Source: Bacteroidetes bacterium GWA2_30_7
Lineage (GTDB): Bacteria > Bacteroidota > Bacteroidia > Bacteroidales > GWF2-33-38
NCBI GenBank assembly: GCA_001768155.1
Contig: MENC01000134.1
Location: 1 to 5,935, forward strand
Direction of reading: 5' to 3'
DNA length: 5,935 bases
Of the stretch, positions 5,649 to 5,935 are shown piece by piece. A program made the translations under genes and the position numbers. Positions within the stretch are counted from its first letter, which is position 1; every line of letters begins with the position of its first letter. The notes beneath the pieces were generated by a model, which had not been told where the DNA came from, did not search any database, and saw only the letters and a list, made by a program, of their open reading frames with translations.

Positions 5649-5935
5649 TTATTGAACCACTATTCTGCTAACCTTTACAACATTTCCACTTGTTAATTTC
5701 ACAGCATAAATACCTTTTGGAAGTTTGCTGAAATCAACTTGTTTTTTTGTTGTTTCTGATGATAGTGTTTCGTTTAGAATTACTTTGCCTGAAAGAGCAA
5801 TTATACTTAAAGTTGCATCATTATTCAAGCCTTCAATTGTAATATTCAACATTCCTTTTGTTGGGTTAGGATACATCGAAATATTTAATTGTTCTTTTAC
5901 TGCAATTATGCCTGTACAAATATCAACTTCAAGTG
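5649..5935 (-). CDS. 3' end of a second T9SS-exported protein gene (partial)
   Basis: Only the last 94 complete codons are inside the window. The frame stays open to the right edge, so the methionine at 5874-5876 is internal (the M of an 'MYPNP' motif) and is not a start. The visible part is a type A T9SS sorting domain: PNPTKG near the front, LSGKV in the middle, FSKLPKGIYAVK, and a terminal SRIVVQ. It aligns without gaps to the C-terminus of the large downstream protein, with 49/75 identities over the last 75 residues. The identity continues upstream through a 'VD[IV]C[ST]GI' segment, which suggests that this protein also has an Ig/PKD-like domain just before the sorting domain. The rest of the protein, including its function, cannot be known from this window. 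Like its neighbour it ends in TAA with a second in-frame TAA one codon later, and a matching terminator follows. Confidence 0.9.
   Translation of the reverse strand, partial: LEVDICTGIIAVKEQLNISMYPNPTKGMLNITIEGLNNDATLSIIALSGKVILNETLSSETTKKQVDFSKLPKGIYAVKLTSGNVVKVSRIVVQ
5652..5888 (-). other. Type A T9SS C-terminal sorting domain (partial upstream protein)
   Basis: Shows LNISMYPNPTKG, TLSIIALSGKVI, FSKLPKGIYAVKL and KVSRIVVQ. Same length and spacing as the domain in the large downstream protein, with no gaps between them. The block QVDFSKLPKGIYAVK is identical in both. Confidence 0.9.

Noticed and set aside
5649..5876. A complete small gene encoding a 75-residue protein
   Set aside because: The frame is open upstream to the window edge and aligns with the large protein's C-terminus on both sides of the Met; it is the tail of a longer gene.

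Overview
The window is AT-rich (roughly one third G+C by eye) and looks like the chromosome of a Bacteroidota bacterium. The main evidence is two proteins that end in a type A C-terminal sorting domain of the type IX secretion system (T9SS), a system largely confined to that phylum. Supporting signs are the domain mix of the large protein (Ycf48-like blades, PKD, SdrD-B-like, a 'DPN(D/E)K...FQNTGT' domain and Cys repeats), the lack of clear Shine-Dalgarno sites, and a possible TTG/TAnnTTTG-type promoter. Genus or order cannot be named from this sequence.

Layout: all genes are on the minus strand. From the right edge going left: (1) 5649-5935 is the 3' end of a gene that starts outside the window, of which only the sorting domain and a few upstream residues are visible. 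(2) Its terminator hairpin lies at 5597-5627. (3) A short A/T-rich gap of about 55 bases carries a weak candidate promoter. (4) One very large gene (87-5540, 1817 residues from its ATG) fills nearly the whole window. (5) Its terminator hairpin lies at 35-65. The last 30 or so bases at the left edge show nothing recognisable. There are no RNA genes, insertion sequences or CRISPR arrays, and no plus-strand gene is supported.

The large protein is a modular exported protein. In order it has a signal peptide (to about residue 44); 14 beta-propeller-blade repeats with an invariant 41-residue period (about 61-625); a PKD domain (627-733); an SdrD-B-like domain (736-830); a beta-sandwich region (836-950); a Bacteroidota 'FQNTGT' domain (955-1097); 11 two-cysteine repeats (about 1100-1650), the last seven of exactly 50 residues each; an Ig/PKD-like segment (1651-1730); and the T9SS sorting domain (1739-1817). 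No catalytic motif is visible. A surface or secreted adhesive or structural role is the most reasonable inference.

The two genes are tandem relatives at their 3' ends. Their last 75 residues align without gaps at 49/75 identity. The 55 bases after the stop codons, including the terminator, are 53/55 identical, so the noncoding part is more alike than the coding part. The most interesting observations concern repeat architecture: a three-blade super-period in the propeller array, a homogenised 150-bp tandem array, and this conserved 3' cassette. I see no sign of a defence system or other new enzymatic system.
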